64,000 nt of DNA from Allolobophora icterica (taxonomy: Eukaryota; Annelida; Clitellata; Crassiclitellata; Lumbricidae): NCBI GenBank assembly GCA_963556255.1, contig OY744613.1, positions 46,034,685 through 46,098,684 of the forward strand, in the 5' to 3' direction. How positions within the stretch are numbered: the first letter of the stretch is position 1; each line of letters begins with the position of its first letter. Below are positions 45,044-55,353 of this stretch, piece after piece. The translations under genes and the position numbers were made by a program. The notes under the pieces are model-generated. The model ran no database searches. It was not told the DNA's origin and saw only the letters and a list, made by a program, of their open reading frames with translations.

Positions 45044-46040
45044 CGACTGCTTGGCAATCTTGGCAGTCGCCCTCTGGCGGCGACTGCTTCGCAGTCTTGG
45101 AGGCCATTTTGGCGTCTTGCAACCTGTGGCGGAGACTGCTTCGCAGTCTTGTACACGCCTTCTGGCATCTAGCGACCTCTTGGGTGGACTGACTGCTTCG
45201 CAGTCGCCCTCTGGCGGCGACTGCTTCGCAGTCTTGGAGGCCCTTGTGGCGTCTGGCGACGTCTGGCGGAGACTGCTTTGCAGTCTTGTAGACGCCTTCT
45301 GGCGTCTAGCGACCTCTGCCGTGGAGTGACTACTTCGCAGTCGCCCTCTGGCGGCGACTGCTTCGCAGTCTTGGAGGCCCTTGTGGCGTCTGGCGACCTG
45401 TGGGGGAGACTGCTTTGCAGTCTCCCGTGGACTGACTGCTTCGCAGTCTTAGAGGGTGAACCGGGCGTTGGCGTGTTAAGGAAAACGCCAGAAATCTAGC
45501 CCTCACTGCCGGTCTTTAGTCGGCCTCGCCCTTCGTAAAGCAGACTGGTTGTTTCATATACTGTAAATAATTTAGATCTTTGTCTTTGAACATACATGTG
45601 TTAAAATTTTTCTGTAAAACGATGAATATACTTCGAATCGATCGTCATTAAATTTTGTGCGAAAGTAAACAACTTATGCGCATTATTAATGACGTTGGGG
45701 AATACCGGCGCCATAAATAGAACCGCGGTGTCGTTACGCGCATTATTAATGACGTTGGGGAATACCGGCGCCATAAATAGAACCGCTTCGCAGTGGAATA
45801 GGCGAGCTTGCGCGTGATTGACGGTCGGGTGGGTTGAGTTTTGGGGCATTTTCACCATGGTAGGGGTGAAAACGGGGGACGCGAACCCCTCCACTGGGTG
45901 TCCGAAGCCGAGGCCGACACAGTAGTGAAGGTTTCGAGTGAAAAGGTGCAAAATTGTAGAAGTTAAGCCCGGTAAACAGACAGACAGAGGGACACACACA
46001 CACACACACACACACAGAATTCTCGCTTTATTAATATAGA
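44802..46040 (-). mobile_element. Non-autonomous Helitron C, complete ends
   Basis: On the minus strand it starts TCTATATTAATAAAGCGAGA (46040 downward) and ends ACGCCGGGTAATCCAGCTAG at 44802, between host A and T. Interior: (TG)n near 45990-46014, the doubled TTCTATTTATGGCGCCGG block, the GCGAAGC minisatellite, and a (GGT)n of about 190 bp. It is a shorter sister of Helitron A. Confidence 0.9.
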
Positions 46041-46045
46041 TATAT

Positions 46046-46511
46046 TGTGGCGTATCGCTAAGGTATGAAACTCGCTAATGAAGGGAATGCACGCCCAAGG
46101 TTCAAAAGAAATAGAATTTAATATAAATGAACATGCGATATATTTACCAAACGAAGAATAAGGAAATTCAAACGAAAAAAAGGTCAGAGCACCGTTCGTC
46201 AGGCATTCAGCAACGGACACTCGACCACCCCGTCAGAAACGGAGTAGCACATCTGTTACGGCACTCGTCAAAACGTCGACGAAGCAACAATCTTAATCTA
46301 GACCACAGTCGGTCAAGCCTAAGAACAAAACTGAGCTCTACTAAGATCAGACCAGCATGTCTGACCAACACAAGACAAAGAGCTCACGAACAAAGACGGC
46401 AGTCCTATTTATAGACAAGGCCACTCCTTCTATAACATACGATTCCCGCTAACCTACGGACTTAGCCTAGCACCTGCATCTATGTGAGAAGTCATGTGCC
46501 GACACGCAACA
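46046..46511 (-). mobile_element. Candidate solo LTR
   Basis: A 466-bp block begins TGTGGCGTATCGC and ends GACACGCAACA (TG..CA), flanked by ATAT on both sides inside (TA)n, the same arrangement as the Gypsy element. TATAAATAG is readable on the minus strand near 46409. No internal region or second LTR is present. Confidence 0.6.
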
Positions 46512-46522
46512 ATATATATACA

Positions 46523-46611
<89 letters not shown>
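46512..46611. repeat. (TA)n tract
   Basis: About 50 TA units between the solo LTR and a LINE 3' fragment. Confidence 0.96.
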
Positions 46612-46616
<5 letters not shown>

Positions 46617-47020
46617 TGGCTTCCTCTCTCTGCACGTATTAAGTTCAAAATCCTTATGCTGGTGTCAAAGACACAGCGGGGTCTCGCCCCCAAATATTTA
46701 ATTGATGTAATTCACCGGCCTCTTTCTGTCTCTTCGCATCGTCCACTTCGCTCCTCAAACAGATTTGATCTATCAGTTCCTCATACTAGAACACCTATGG
46801 CTCAGTCCCGATCTTTTGCCTCAATTGGTCCCTCTCTCTGGAATACACTGTCTCCTTCTACTCGCTCTCAAATTTTAATAAGTAACCCCTCATCTTCTTT
46901 TGCTTTCCTCAAGACTTATTTCTTTTCTCTTGGCCTTGCGCACTGGGAGCGCCTCTGAACGGTTCACCCTACTAGAGGCGCTTTATAAATGTTTAAATAC
47001 AATACAATACAATATATATA
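46612..47020 (+). pseudogene. Rex1/CR1-like LINE C-terminus and 3' end
   Basis: Encodes [32 protein letters not shown] and GPSLWNTLSPSTRS, stop near 46958, then the 3' hairpin GAGCGCCTCTGA/AGAGGCGC and a (ATACA)n tail. 5'-truncated. Confidence 0.8.
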
Positions 47021-47129
47021 TATTATTTATATTAAAATAAACCGTTTGGTGAGCGAAAGGAGGATGAATAGCACGAATTAAGTACCGTATATGTATAATT
47101 ATATGCTATGAAATCCTAGGTTAATCTGA

Positions 47130-47504
47130 CCGGGAATAGGTTTTTTGTAAATATGTAATACTGATACGAAGTATTCGTTGAAATATTGAAAAATGATGGG
47201 GCAGTTGCGGTTCTCAATAACGGAGTCGTCGACGTTAATAACATCGTAAATGTCGAGTCGTCATCGTTACGACCTGATATGGTCCAAAACGCCATGTGTA
47301 TTCTATATACATTATCGATGGCTTTCAACGCGATTCTCCAAATTTTAACCAGCTCGGGACATTTTATATGTAACCAGCTATTTAAAGCCTCACTAGAAGC
47401 CAAAGTTCCGTTCAACCCATCCGCGTTGAGACTATTAAACGCTCCGTACGCTCGATATCCGTCTATGTGTGAACTGGCACTAGCGACGAATCCGGTACTA
47501 CACT
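47130..47504 (-). pseudogene. Fibre-like C-terminal domain fragment
   Basis: The minus-strand frame encodes GFVASASSHIDGYRAYGAFN, SWLHIKCPELVKIWRIALK, WTISGRNDDDSTFTMLLTS and FFNISTNTSYQYY. The W.I.CPEL..VWRI..K pattern resembles a discoidin-like beta-sandwich at the end of fibre candidates in animal Polinton-type elements. It lies upstream of the - strand N-terminal fragment, so the two are not one collinear gene. The 5' edge is cut by the ACTGCCCTGAAAA insertion. Confidence 0.45.
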
Positions 47505-47611
47505 GCCCTGAAAAACCAAAACACAGTAACTCGGGAAAGCAATATTTTGTGTAAACTTGATTTGAAGGTCTTTTAGAAAAACTCGGAATGTATTTCTCTC
47601 TCTCTCTCTCT

Positions 47612-48097
47612 TTAACCGTCCTCGATACGAGGGTTGGTCGCATTGTAGACGATTCTTCTCCATCCTTTCCTGTCCTCGGCTACTCGCAGCAACCTCTCTG
47701 TTGATAATCCCAACCATTCGCCAATGTTGTCCATCCACCTCTTCCTTGGTCTTCCTCTTGTTCTTGTTCCCGGAACCGTTCCCTGCATAATTTCTTTCTC
47801 TAGGCAATCACCCTCTTTCCTCATTATGTGCCCAAAGTATGACATCTTTCTTCTTTTGATTGATTCCAATAGGTTCCTTTCCACCCCCGCCGTCTCCAGT
47901 ACCCATTCATTTGTTTTCTTGTCTGTCCATGATATTCCAAGGATTTTTCGTATGCATTTAATTTCAAATGCCTTTATTCTATCCTCCTCCCTCTTTTTGA
48001 TTGTCCAACTCTCACAGCCATACATCATCACTGGCCATATAAGTGTCTTCATTAACTTTAACTTTGTGGGAATTTTTATATTATGGTTTTTCCACAA
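47612..48097 (-). pseudogene. RTE-like LINE, post-RT C-terminal region
   Basis: Encodes LKLMKTLIWPVMMYGCESWT, AFEIKCIRKILGISW, SYFGHIMRKEGDCLEKEIM and TRGRPRKRWMDNIGEWLGLS. This is the conserved tail following RT in endonuclease-RT retrotransposons. It was once continuous with the RT; a stop or frameshift at about 48100 separates them. Confidence 0.85.
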
Positions 48098-48114
48098 TTT
48101 ATTCAGATCTGCTC

Positions 48115-49089
48115 CTATTCCAAGTCCTCTTCCAGTTCCGCGTCTTCTGTTATGAGTGAGCCTAAGTACACGAAAGTTCCCACTTGTTCTATCTTGCTGC
48201 CTTGTACTTTGATGTTACACTGCTTCCCTGTCAGCGCCATACACTTTGTTTTGCTCATGTTGATCTCCAGGCCCTTCTTTCGCCCTTCTTTGTCCAATCG
48301 AGACACCAGTTCCTGCAGTTCCGTTTCCGTGCTTGCCATTAACACTATGTCGTCCGCATATCGTAGATTTGTTATCCTCCTTCCTCCAATTTGAATGCCT
48401 CCTGTGTATCCTCTCAGAGCCTCCCTCATTACCATTTCTGATAGTATGTTGAATAATGTTGGCGAAATTACACACTCCTGTCTGACTCCCCTTCTTATTC
48501 TAAACTCACTTGACAGTACACCTCCGAATTTTACCTTTGCCGTCTGTTTTCTGTACAGTTCTGCTATCAGGTTGATAATGTGTGCTGGATATCCCATTTC
48601 GACCATCGATATCCATAATTGCTCATGTGACACACAATCGAATGCTTTCTTAAAATCGACAAAGCACATGTATAGCGGTCTTTGGTGCTCTCTCATGTTT
48701 TCCATTATAATTCTAAGATTCGTCACCTGATCTCTTGTCCCTTTACCACGCCTAAACCCTGCCTGTACATCTGCCAATTCTGATTCTGTACAATTTTTTA
48801 TCCTTTCCAATATGATCTTCAGCAATATTTTACTCGCATGTGATACCAATGCTGTTGTCCTGTAGTTCCTGCATTGTTTCATATCTCCATTTTTTGGAAT
48901 CGGTATGAATATTGACTTCGTCCAATCCCCTGGCCATTCCCCCGTTTCCCACACCTCTACACATATTCTATGCATTCTGTCTGTTGCCGTGTCTCCCGCG
49001 AACTTGAATAAATCTGCTGGTACTTCGTCTGGCCCCGCACTTTTCCTTCTTGCTGATTCCTTTATCGCACGTTCTACCTCTGATCTCAA
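48115..49089 (-). pseudogene. RTE-like LINE reverse transcriptase domain
   Basis: A 325-codon open frame with the full RT set: KSAGPDEVPADLFK, WTKSIFIPIPKNGDMKQCRN, AGFRRGKGTRDQ, MCFVDFKKAFDCVSHEQLW (motif A), GVRQECVISPTLFNIL (motif B; CVISP in place of the usual GCxLSP), LRYADDIVLMAS (motif C with the Asp pair), and LEINMSKTKCM. The domain itself is intact, but the element lacks its endonuclease and the frame breaks on both sides. Confidence 0.9.
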
Positions 49090-49719
49090 AGGTGCAGGTT
49101 CCTTTGCGTGCTCTCCCTCTATTTTACCTGCATCCTCACCGTCATATAGTTCCTCACAATACTCCTTCCATCTTTCCAGTATTTCCTCTCTTTTTGTAAT
49201 CTCTTCATCTGTTTTTGATTTTATACACGTCAGCTGCGGTCTAAACTTCCCTGTAAGAGTCCGTACTGTTTGGTAGACCCTTCTTGTATCCCCCTTTTAT
49301 TGGATTCCTCCAAATCCTCGCACATGTCCTCAATTTGTTGTTGTTTATCTTCTCTTATTCTCTTCTGTACCTCTCCTTTCAGTGCCCTGTATCTCTCCTT
49401 GTCTCTTGTCATTGCTTCCCTTTTTTCCACGATTAGTTTATACGTTTCATTTGTTATTCAAGGTTTACATTTCTGTTTCTTCTTGTACCCAATTGTTGCC
49501 CCCGCCGCCTCAATTAATATTGTTTTTGTATCTTCCAATAATTCATCCGGTTTTCTTTCTTCTTCCCACATCCCCAATTCTTCAAATCTGTTTTGACTTC
49601 CACATTGTACTCTTCCGCCTTCTGTCCGTATAATTCCTCTATATTCAACCTTTTTGTATGTTCCATGTTTTTCTTTTTTATAAGTTTGATCTTCAGCTTT
49701 GCTATTATCAAATGTATTT

Positions 49720-50961
49720 ACTCAATCCAAAAGTTATTTAATCCATAGATGTATTAAATTGTGTGTTACTTTATGGCAAAATAAATTTTGTTAAAATATT
49801 ATTAATTATCGAACTAAATAGCCAAAAATCGTTTTTACTGTGCTTTGTCTTAGCATTTCCATGCGAATTGAGCTAGACAAAACATAGTACTGCGTTTTGG
49901 CTTGCCAATTTTATACAGTGTGAAATGCTAATAAAGCTTGCACCTTAATTAAAACTAAGACTGTCTTTGTTTTAATTTGAACAACTTGAACTTCAACAAA
50001 AGTTTTAACTTCAGCAAGAATTAAAAAAAATATAGCAAAGCAATAGTATTTAAAGCTACAAAAGTGAACATTGCACTCTAACTAGATTTTGTTATGGAAA
50101 TAGTAATAGAATATTGCAGTGTTTTCAGAAATAATGTTTTAGCGCTTTTATTTAAGATTATGTTTTAAAAATAGTTTTTAAGCAAATTTTTTTTAGCATT
50201 GCACATTTAATAATCACTTAGGGTAACTAAACACAGACTAAAGCACAAATTAAAAACTCAGAAAACTTCATCATAATAAAAAGATATGTAAATTATTAGT
50301 TGTTTATTGAATGCCACAACTAATTAGCAACTTTCTACCTATATTCTTTCATTCAAAATTGTCAACCAAAGCGACCGACTCATCATTAGTACGAACGCTC
50401 TTCCAAAACAATTTTGTTTTGAAAATGCAGACGTCGTCGAACCTTGTTGAGGCTAGTTTGCGGTATAACTATTTTTCTGCTTTTAAGAGTGTGAGAACTT
50501 TTCCGACCTTGCCTTTGCTTCCACACTTTTTTAAAGCCAGACTCAAAATCTTGGCAGCTCTACTGTTACAGTCCATTCTTTATAATAAAGAACACTGCAA
50601 GGTGCAATAAATTTGAGAGAGGAAATATACAAGACATATTTCCTACATGTTGTTTAGTTGAAATGACATAATTAAAAAATCTCTTCCTAACAACTTCCGT
50701 ACTATAAATGTGTATGGTCATAAAACACCGGGCCGACTGCTTATTAAATAAGACCTGATGCTACTCATGCTGCTGTGATGGGGATTTGCACTGTTAATTA
50801 ACTAATTAATTAACCAATTAGCTAATTAACTAACTAATTAACTAACTAATTAATTATGTCCTAGAGAGCTACAATTATATATACTGTCAAAAGCAGCCAA
50901 AAGTTGAAAATACATACAGTGTACAAATGTCATATTCATCAATGGTAGGTCCAAAAAGTCA
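49720..50961. other. AT-rich spacer, no gene recognised
   Basis: Contains TACTGCGTTTTGGCTTG near 49889, akin to the ACTGTGTTTTGGC words at 44180-44410, and a (TTAATTAAC)n-type run at 50790-50856. A frame at 50311-50610 lacks any recognisable feature. Kelch gene 3' UTR probably starts near 50960. Confidence 0.5.
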
Positions 50962-51969
50962 CTATTTTTCTCTAAACAAAAGGCGCATGTTTGCACTAGT
51001 TTGCACAAGGGATGGTATTGGCAATTTCCCATGCATCTTCCAATCAACTGGTTTATCATCAAGGATGTCCTGAAGAAGAACATAACCTACGTCGTCTCTG
51101 TATTTCCATTTATTTTTGCCATCTTTATCCTTTTCTTCCGTTCCTCCTCCGATGACAAAGATTCGTTCATTCTCACGAAACAAACCAAAGTGAACAACGT
51201 CGGTCTTAAACTTTTGTCTTTCTTGCCACATTTCCGTCTCCAAGTTAAATATGAAACAATTATAGCATCCAAGTAATATAATAAATGTATCCCGAAATAC
51301 AGCTCGCATAAAACTATTACCACGCGGCATCGGTCTCGAATGGACAGAGCATTTGTTTTCTTTCGTGTTGTACACTTGAACGTAATTAAACGCTTTGTTA
51401 TCTTTATCTGTTCCGCCGAAGATAAAGAGCGAACTCTTGATTGGAACACAGTTCCCTGAGTTCTGGACACAGTGAACCAACTTTCCAACAGCGGTGCATT
51501 TATCGGTGACTGCGTTGTAGGCCTCAACGCTGTCTAGAACGCTTCCATTTGAAGCCACAAGTCCTCCACAGATGTACAATACTTTGTCGATAAACGCTGC
51601 GCTGTGTCTACGTCGGCCTTTAACTAAAGATGCGCATTTCATCCAACCAGAAGCCACGTTGTATTTCCAGATTTCATCCTTATTGAGACCTATTCCTGTA
51701 ACGTACATCGTGTCACAGTAAACGGCGGCGAATGCTTCGTTCGGCATTGTGGTTGGTATTTGTTCTTGTGTTGATGTTTCGTTTGCCCGATTTAGATTTA
51801 TTTTGATGACGTCCTTACTTTTAGTCTGACCATCATTTAATCCCAAGACAACTGCGTAGTTCTCAAACTGGGAAATGGTTACTGTCGAAACAGAAAAGGA
51901 ATGTAAACTGTTTGATGCATGGAATTTGAACTGAGCATTATTATTCATTTGCCCATATCTTAAGAACAT
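50962..51969 (-). CDS. Kelch-repeat beta-propeller protein
   Basis: An intact 335-codon ORF. Kelch repeats show the GG doublet plus spaced Tyr/Trp: HSAAFIDKVLYICGGL with VEAYNAVTDKC; LFIFGGTDKDNKAFNYVQVY with ENKCSVHSRPMP; IILLGCYNCFIFNLETEMW; and IFVIGGGTEEKDKDG with DDVGYVLL. Four to five blades are clear and earlier ones are degenerate, about right for a six-bladed propeller. BTB and BACK domains, which precede Kelch in cullin-3 adaptors, are not upstream. Two stops precede the ATG, so it is either a single-exon Kelch-only gene or the last exon of a KLHL-like gene using an acceptor near TTCTTAAG (51960). Intactness amid transposon debris argues for a host gene. Cellular role unknown; propellers bind proteins. 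Confidence 0.72.
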   Translation of the reverse strand: MFLRYGQMNNNAQFKFHASNSLHSFSVSTVTISQFENYAVVLGLNDGQTKSKDVIKINLNRANETSTQEQIPTTMPNEAFAAVYCDTMYVTGIGLNKDEIWKYNVASGWMKCASLVKGRRRHSAAFIDKVLYICGGLVASNGSVLDSVEAYNAVTDKCTAVGKLVHCVQNSGNCVPIKSSLFIFGGTDKDNKAFNYVQVYNTKENKCSVHSRPMPRGNSFMRAVFRDTFIILLGCYNCFIFNLETEMWQERQKFKTDVVHFGLFRENERIFVIGGGTEEKDKDGKNKWKYRDDVGYVLLQDILDDKPVDWKMHGKLPIPSLVQTSANMRLLFREK

Positions 51970-52068
51970 TTATTACCGTAATTTTGAAACGAAAGGCGTT
52001 TGTACAACTGAGACGACCATCTAATTTGCCTTAATCTTATCTACTAAAATCTAATATTCACATCTCGG

Positions 52069-52205
52069 CATAGGCGTAGACTCTGGGGGGGGGCAGCCGG
52101 GGCACGCCTCTCCCCAATAATGGAGATGGACTGTACACCCAATGCAACAAGTGTAGAATGAATAGCCAAATCCCTCCCAATATTTTGGACAAATTTACGT
52201 CAGTG
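52069..52205. mobile_element. 137-bp hAT-type miniature element
   Basis: The exact 8-bp duplication CATCTCGG flanks it (52061-52068 and 52206-52213). Ends CATAGGCGTAGACTC and, inverted, CACTGACGTAAAT. Interior has a G-run and TGGAGATGGACTGTACA. Sister copies at 54268-54409 and 56567-56701. Confidence 0.88.
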
Positions 52206-52315
52206 CATCTCGGCCATGTTTGTCGATAATTCAGCGCCTAAACTACGCGATATCTAGCTTGCTGGTTAAGAGATAAATATCATCCAGATGCTGCCATGGC
52301 ACCAAACGACATCAT

Positions 52316-52936
52316 TTGACCCTCGAATGCCCAAGGGGAGTTCGACCCCAGACCCGCTTTTCCACGGATAACTTTAGAACGGCTGCGAATTTTTTAATGG
52401 TTTCAGGACATCCTAAAGCCATCAATTTGGCTTTGTATGATATATTTTGCGTGATTATTTTCCCACCCTGTACCCCACAACCATAGCATGTACCAAGGAC
52501 ACCGCCAGATATGCGGCGTATATTCATACTGGCAAATGGTTTACCAGACCAGAAATAAATTTGTCAACGCACGCTATTAGGTATCGTTGGACGGCGAATT
52601 CAACGCTGAGTGTAATATAGTTTGATCTACTGTAGTATCCGTTGCCTATTCGAAGTTATACAGGCAAAAGCTACATCCGTACAATTGAATACCTGTGAAA
52701 AATCCCGAAATTGCAAAACACTACAACCGGGTATTAAAGTTCAAATTAAGTTTCACCGGGTGGAGCTATTGTAAAATACCATACATCAGTCGATTGCAAA
52801 TTTAATTTGGATTATATCAAGCCAAATCCCGTTAAAATATTCCAACCCCTTCTCCAGATATTACAACGAAAACACTGGGTCCCCCGCCCCCTTTGGCCTT
52901 CGTTTGCCAACAAATACCTTGGGCACTCGAGGGTTA
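52316..52936. mobile_element. piggyBac-type miniature element (ACCCTCGARTGCCCAAGG ends)
   Basis: Left TTGACCCTCGAATGCCCAAG and right CCTTGGGCACTCGAGGGTTAA are inverted. The right edge has TTAA, the left TTGA (one change). Interior without ORF. A second, 5'-truncated copy is at 58895-59365 in direct orientation. Confidence 0.68.
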
Positions 52937-53370
52937 ATATAGCTCTTGTAACTTTGCTGGTCTCCCTAACGCTACGTTTGTGTGGTCCTGAAAGGACCTG
53001 ATGATGACGATATTCGTTTATTGTTTACAAAGCAAAAACATGCTGACAAACTCCAGCATGGAACAAAGTTGGGCAGACTTTTTAGAAATATATAATGTTG
53101 AGTATAGTATTCGGGAAATAGAGTATAGTATTCGGGAATGTCTTTAGCTGGAAGACAGAACTGGTGATTCTGGGGACGTAATGAATATACAGTTTTATGG
53201 ACTAGTGGTAGATGTAGATACAAATAATCGGTAATCAGCAGAATTCACAAGTTCAGCTACAGTCAGTTGCTCTTCGTTTACAAACTTCATTCTCTGCAAC
53301 CTCCTGATAAAACGTTCTAATCTTAATAGTATGTCTCATTATATGCCGATACCCCAATGTCCGAAATTTC
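52937..53370. other. No gene recognised
   Basis: Spacer with a short duplicated GAGTATAGTATTCGGGAA near 53098-53138. No further structure. Confidence 0.4.
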
Positions 53371-54693
53371 GATGTTGCGTTTTCGCAACGTCGGCGGAAT
53401 GTGATATATACACATTATTGCGTTTTCGCAACTTCGGCGGAAAACGCTATGCAGAGTGTAACACCTAGTGATTCAGATAAACTTATGTCAGTTTACGATT
53501 ACTTACAACAATTTCAGTTTAGTGATTCATAAATGATGGCGTGCTCAGTGCTGCCACTCTTCATTGGGCATACTTTTGAAAGATGCACGTTGAATTTTTA
53601 AGAGGAGGCTGAGGAAGAAGTTTTATATCCCAGTGATATTTGAAGAAGATGATATCACCACCCCCATCCTAAGTTGATTAGCAAAGCGATAGCGAACATT
53701 TTGATGAAAATGAGCTCATGACTGCCGATGTGATGCCAGAAGAAGTTGCCGGGCATGTGGAAGTCCATTACACTGATGCATCAATGTCAAACCAACGGTC
53801 ACCGCCCACTAGGCACACCTCGCGTGAAACGCAATCGAAGTCAAGAAGAAAGCCACGTGTGGCTGCAAGGTACAAGTCTTCCAGGCAGCAGCATGCGGAA
53901 AGGTCAGACGAACCACTGTAGCATGTTTATTTGAAGGACACAGCTCCAGAATATCTTCAAAGTCTTCCAGGCGGCAGACTGATCTCGTGTCCGATACTCA
54001 TACACCGATGGAAGAGTCAGTGGATTCAACGCCCTTGCCGGCCAAGAAGCAACGACTACCTTCAAAGCCGCCTAAATCTTTTAAGCCAACGAAAGAGGAT
54101 TGGCAATGCCAAGAACCAAAATTTACATTGAGCCCTGTCAACAAGGAGAAGATAAAGATGTGGCAGTTGATCACATAGGTGATAAGCAAGAGCTAGTCTT
54201 TTAAGAATTTTGGGATGACGAGGTGTTTAGCCTGATAACACAGAGTACACTGTAGGCCTATGCACAGCACTGGCGTACAGCCGTACACTTGTCCAAAATA
54301 GGGGCGGGGGTATTTGGTTCTTCATTCTACAATTGTTGCATTGAATGCACAGTCCACCCAAATTATTGGGGGGCACGTGCCCCGGCTCCCCCCAGAGTCT
54401 ACGCCTATGATGCATAGCATTCCACATCATAGCCAAGAACGAAGATGGTCGTCGACTGCGTTGTCGGTTGTGCCACAGCACCACGTACTACACGTGTATC
54501 GCATGCACGCCAAGTGCCTTGCTGAATACCATGGAAACAAGTGACATTGAACTTATTCAGTTTACAGCAGGCACAAACATTTTTATTGAAATGACCGCGA
54601 ACACAATCGATAACTAATAGAACATTATTATAATAAACAAATACATCTTTCCCGCCGAAGTTGCGAAAACGCAACGTCCTAGAACTAGGACAC
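53371..54693 (+). mobile_element. Degenerate piggyBac-type element
   Basis: TTGCGTTTTCGCAAC with CGGCGG occurs at 53374-53395 and 53421-53443, and inverted at 54655-54678, defining the ends. The left interior encodes acidic residues (VLYPSD, EEDDI in shifting frames), the usual N-terminus of piggyBac transposases. The right interior has RLRCRLCHSTTYYTCIACTP (54434-54495), a CxxC..CxxC finger like the piggyBac C-terminus. The catalytic core is deleted. A 142-bp miniature element interrupts it. Confidence 0.55.
54268..54409. mobile_element. hAT-type miniature element, inverted copy
   Basis: The reverse-complement relative of 52069-52205. Flanking octamers ATGCACAG and ATGCATAG match at 7 of 8. 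Ends CACTGGCGTACAG and GAGTCTACGCCTATG. Confidence 0.82.
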
Positions 54694-55353
54694 TACATAT
54701 AGTTCCAATAAAAATGCACTGTCAGAAGTTTATTGGCATCATATTGATGACCTAGTATCAGTTACAGCTTAATCCGGTGGCTATTTCTAATAGCGGCGGT
54801 AAATGGGTTAAGCACGATAAGCCGTACTATTACCGACAGACTTTTCGTAGCTCCTCAGTTCTGCTGTAATTCACTGTAGAAATTTGGAGATTACGATTAC
54901 GATACGATTATTTCCGACAACTGGCCACCAGATCGAAAATAGCAATAAAGCCACGCGCATTAATAAAAATTTAACTAGTTTTAGATATCAAATTAACCAA
55001 TAAGTGATCCTGTATGTGAAACAGATTTTGACATTCATTTGTTAAAATTAGCAAAACTACCGCAAAAATGAAAGCATTAGGAAGAAAGTCTTAGATTTAC
55101 TAAACCGACTATTAATTATTTAACTGTCTTTTTTCACCCATTAAGTTAAAGTATTTAATGAAAGAACACAATATAACTTAATAGGTAGAAGTAATAATAG
55201 CAATCAAAAATATGCATTGCAATAACATAGTTTATTCTGAAATAAGCAAAGCAGTGAAGAGAAAAGCTTATGAGAGATGTAACGTGGATCTTTTAAACTT
55301 TGTCGTTTCTTGTCTGCACATATTGATAAAATAGCACATATCTAGCCTATTTA

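Larger units (their letters stand above)
47596..49710 (-). mobile_element. RTE-like LINE, 5'-truncated, with TSD
   Basis: AATGTATTT is duplicated at 47587-47595 and 49711-49719. Minus-strand order: basic linker (49711-49230), RT (49089-48115), C-terminal region (48097-47612), then a (GA)n tail at the left end. The apurinic endonuclease is missing. Small frame breaks separate the parts. Confidence 0.9.

Noticed and set aside
46127..46414. Basic 95-codon frame
   Set aside because: It lies inside the candidate solo LTR, has no recognisable domain and no continuation.
50311..50610. A 99-codon + strand ORF
   Set aside because: No family features, AT-rich surroundings, and length within chance expectation.
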